From NCBI GenBank assembly GCA_030638765.1, contig DAOWDZ010000005.1:1-7910 (forward strand): a stretch of DNA of 7,910 nt, in the 5' to 3' direction. The first letter of the stretch is position 1; the number at the start of each line of letters is the position of its first letter. The notes beneath the pieces were generated by a model. The model was not told the DNA's origin, searched no databases, and worked only from the letters and a program-made list of their open reading frames with translations. Source of the stretch: Desulfocapsa sp. GTDB taxonomy: Bacteria; Desulfobacterota; Desulfobulbia; Desulfobulbales; Desulfocapsaceae. The translations under genes were made by a program, and so were the position numbers. Shown one piece after another: positions 7,448 to 7,910 of the stretch.

Positions 7448-7488
7448 GGCTCCATGAAAGCGCCTCTTCTTTCGTGGAGCCTTTTTTT
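7448..7488 (+). terminator. Strong intrinsic terminator of the operon
   Basis: GGCTCCATGAAAG (7448-7460) and CTTTCGTGGAGCC (7469-7481) form a 13-bp stem with one G-U pair around an 8-nt loop, followed by seven T residues (7482-7488). It lies 33 nt after the protease stop and separates this operon from the sigma-54 unit at 7765. Confidence 0.93.
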
Positions 7489-7510
7489 ATAAAAACCCCT
7501 TTGATAGCTG

Positions 7511-7547
7511 CTGTTGCATTCTGTTACGCAGTTTCATCCTGCAACAG
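7511..7547. promoter_or_regulatory. GTTGCA-type operator pair upstream of the 7840 gene
   Basis: The segment is bounded by CTGTTGCA and TGCAACAG, a perfect 8-nt inverted repeat 21 nt apart. Inside it can be read as two sites of the same family as those upstream of the operon: GTTGCATTCTGTTAC (7513-7527, weak right arm) and GTTTCATCCTGCAAC (7531-7545). It lies about 250 bp upstream of the predicted start of the sigma-54 promoter at 7765, mirroring the operon control region. Confidence 0.55.
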
Positions 7548-7589
7548 TTTTCCTGCCTGATAGTCCTGATTGAACAAAACGAACACAAA

Positions 7590-7612
7590 TACAACACTAT
7601 AAATGTGTTGTA
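7590..7612. repeat. Perfect 8-bp palindrome with 7-nt AT-rich centre
   Basis: TACAACAC and GTGTTGTA flank TATAAAT. The arms are perfect. It differs from the GTTGCA family and could be the operator of a second regulator or an accessory-protein site between the two activator sites of the downstream promoter. It overlaps a weak GTTGTA-N4-TGCAAG dyad (7607-7622). Confidence 0.45.
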
Positions 7613-7656
7613 CCCCTGCAAGTGATCGTTTTCTACTCAGTGTGCGCGAAAAAATT

Positions 7657-7671
7657 GTTGCAAGCTGCAAT
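7657..7671. promoter_or_regulatory. GTTGCA-type operator, proximal to the 7765 promoter
   Basis: GTTGCAAGCTGCAAT has 5-nt perfect core arms (TTGCA/TGCAA) with a 3-nt spacer and matches the operator consensus seen at 1561-1609 and 1706-1720. It is centred about 125 bp upstream of the predicted transcription start, close to the position of the 1706-1720 site relative to its promoter. Confidence 0.6.
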
Positions 7672-7764
7672 GATGCCGGGACATTCTGATCAGCAACACT
7701 AACGAACCACAGGCGACATAGAAATAACATCCTGATATTACACCTTAATTAAATTTATTTTACG

Positions 7765-7781
7765 TTGGCATATCGTATGCA
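7765..7781 (+). promoter_or_regulatory. Sigma-54 promoter of the 7840 gene
   Basis: TTGGCATATCGTATGCA is a near-consensus -24/-12 promoter: TTGGCA, GG (7767-7768) and GC (7779-7780) exactly 10 bases apart, and a TGCA -12 element. The predicted start near 7792 leaves about 48 nt before ATG 7840, which has its own AAGGAG site. Confidence 0.8.
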
Positions 7782-7839
7782 ATGATACAGGCAGAAAGGC
7801 GATATGCAACTTTTCACTTAAAATAATAAGGAGAACATC

Positions 7840-7910
7840 ATGCGATTCACAGACTGGTTTGGATTGGCAATAAAGAAAGACAAAGGCGTTGATGTAAAAA
7901 AGATAAAAAA
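7840..7910 (+). CDS. Unrecognised protein, N-terminus only (partial at right edge)
   Basis: An ATG at 7840 follows AAGGAG (7828-7833) at 6 nt spacing and stays open to the window end (23 complete codons). The start reads MRFTDWFGLAIKKDKG, an aromatic, possibly amphipathic beginning followed by a Lys-rich stretch; no signal peptide or TM is visible in this part. The sigma-54 promoter and shared operators upstream indicate co-regulation with the kinase and transport operon. I do not recognise the family from so little sequence. Confidence 0.7.
   Translation, partial: MRFTDWFGLAIKKDKGVDVKKIK

Noticed and set aside
7524..7730. Minus-strand 68-codon frame after the terminator
   Set aside because: It covers the operators and palindrome upstream of the 7765 promoter and shows no recognisable protein features or good ribosome-binding site.
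1..7910. CRISPR array, tRNA, rRNA, insertion sequence or attachment site
   Set aside because: No regularly spaced direct repeats, cloverleaf, transposase or terminal inverted repeats are visible; the repeated GTTGCA words are irregularly spaced and fit operators.

Overview
The window reads as bacterial chromosomal DNA of moderate GC content, from a Gram-negative. The protein styles suggest an anaerobic, probably marine, Desulfobacterota-type bacterium (possibly Desulfobulbales). They include a two-TM kinase with an EIRRYEKNF-type sensor, NhaD with a signal peptide, and heavy use of sigma-54 promoters. That placement is an inference; no rRNA or marker gene is present to confirm it.

Layout: (1) 1-1304, minus strand, is a membrane histidine kinase cut by the left window edge just inside its last ATP-binding motif. 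(2) 1305-1875 is a divergent control region. It holds a cluster of GTTGCA-N3-TGCAAC-like inverted repeats and, on each side of them, a candidate sigma-54 (-24/-12) promoter, one facing the kinase and one facing the operon. (3) 1876-5369 and on to 7414 is a co-directional cluster: a 38-codon small ORF with a very strong Shine-Dalgarno sequence, an SLC13-type permease with two cytosolic RCK-C-like domains, the NhaD Na+/H+ antiporter, and a remarkable protease. The protease is a Lon-type AAA+/S16 enzyme that lacks the usual Lon N-terminal domain and carries a complete response-regulator receiver domain between the helical linker and the Walker A motif. A strong intrinsic terminator closes the unit at 7448-7488. 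(4) 7489-7839 is a second control region with the same operator-like repeats and a near-consensus sigma-54 promoter. It leads into an unrecognised gene starting at 7840 and cut by the right edge.

Working model (inference): the kinase, probably with an NtrC-type activator encoded beyond the left edge, drives sigma-54 transcription of the operon, of its own gene and of the 7840 gene. The operon products would act in Na+/anion transport and ion homeostasis. The receiver on the Lon-like protease would let a phosphorelay also control proteolysis directly, perhaps of membrane or stress proteins made under the same condition. The phospho-switchable Lon and its fixed pairing with NhaD and the SLC13/RCK permease are the most novel aspects of the window.
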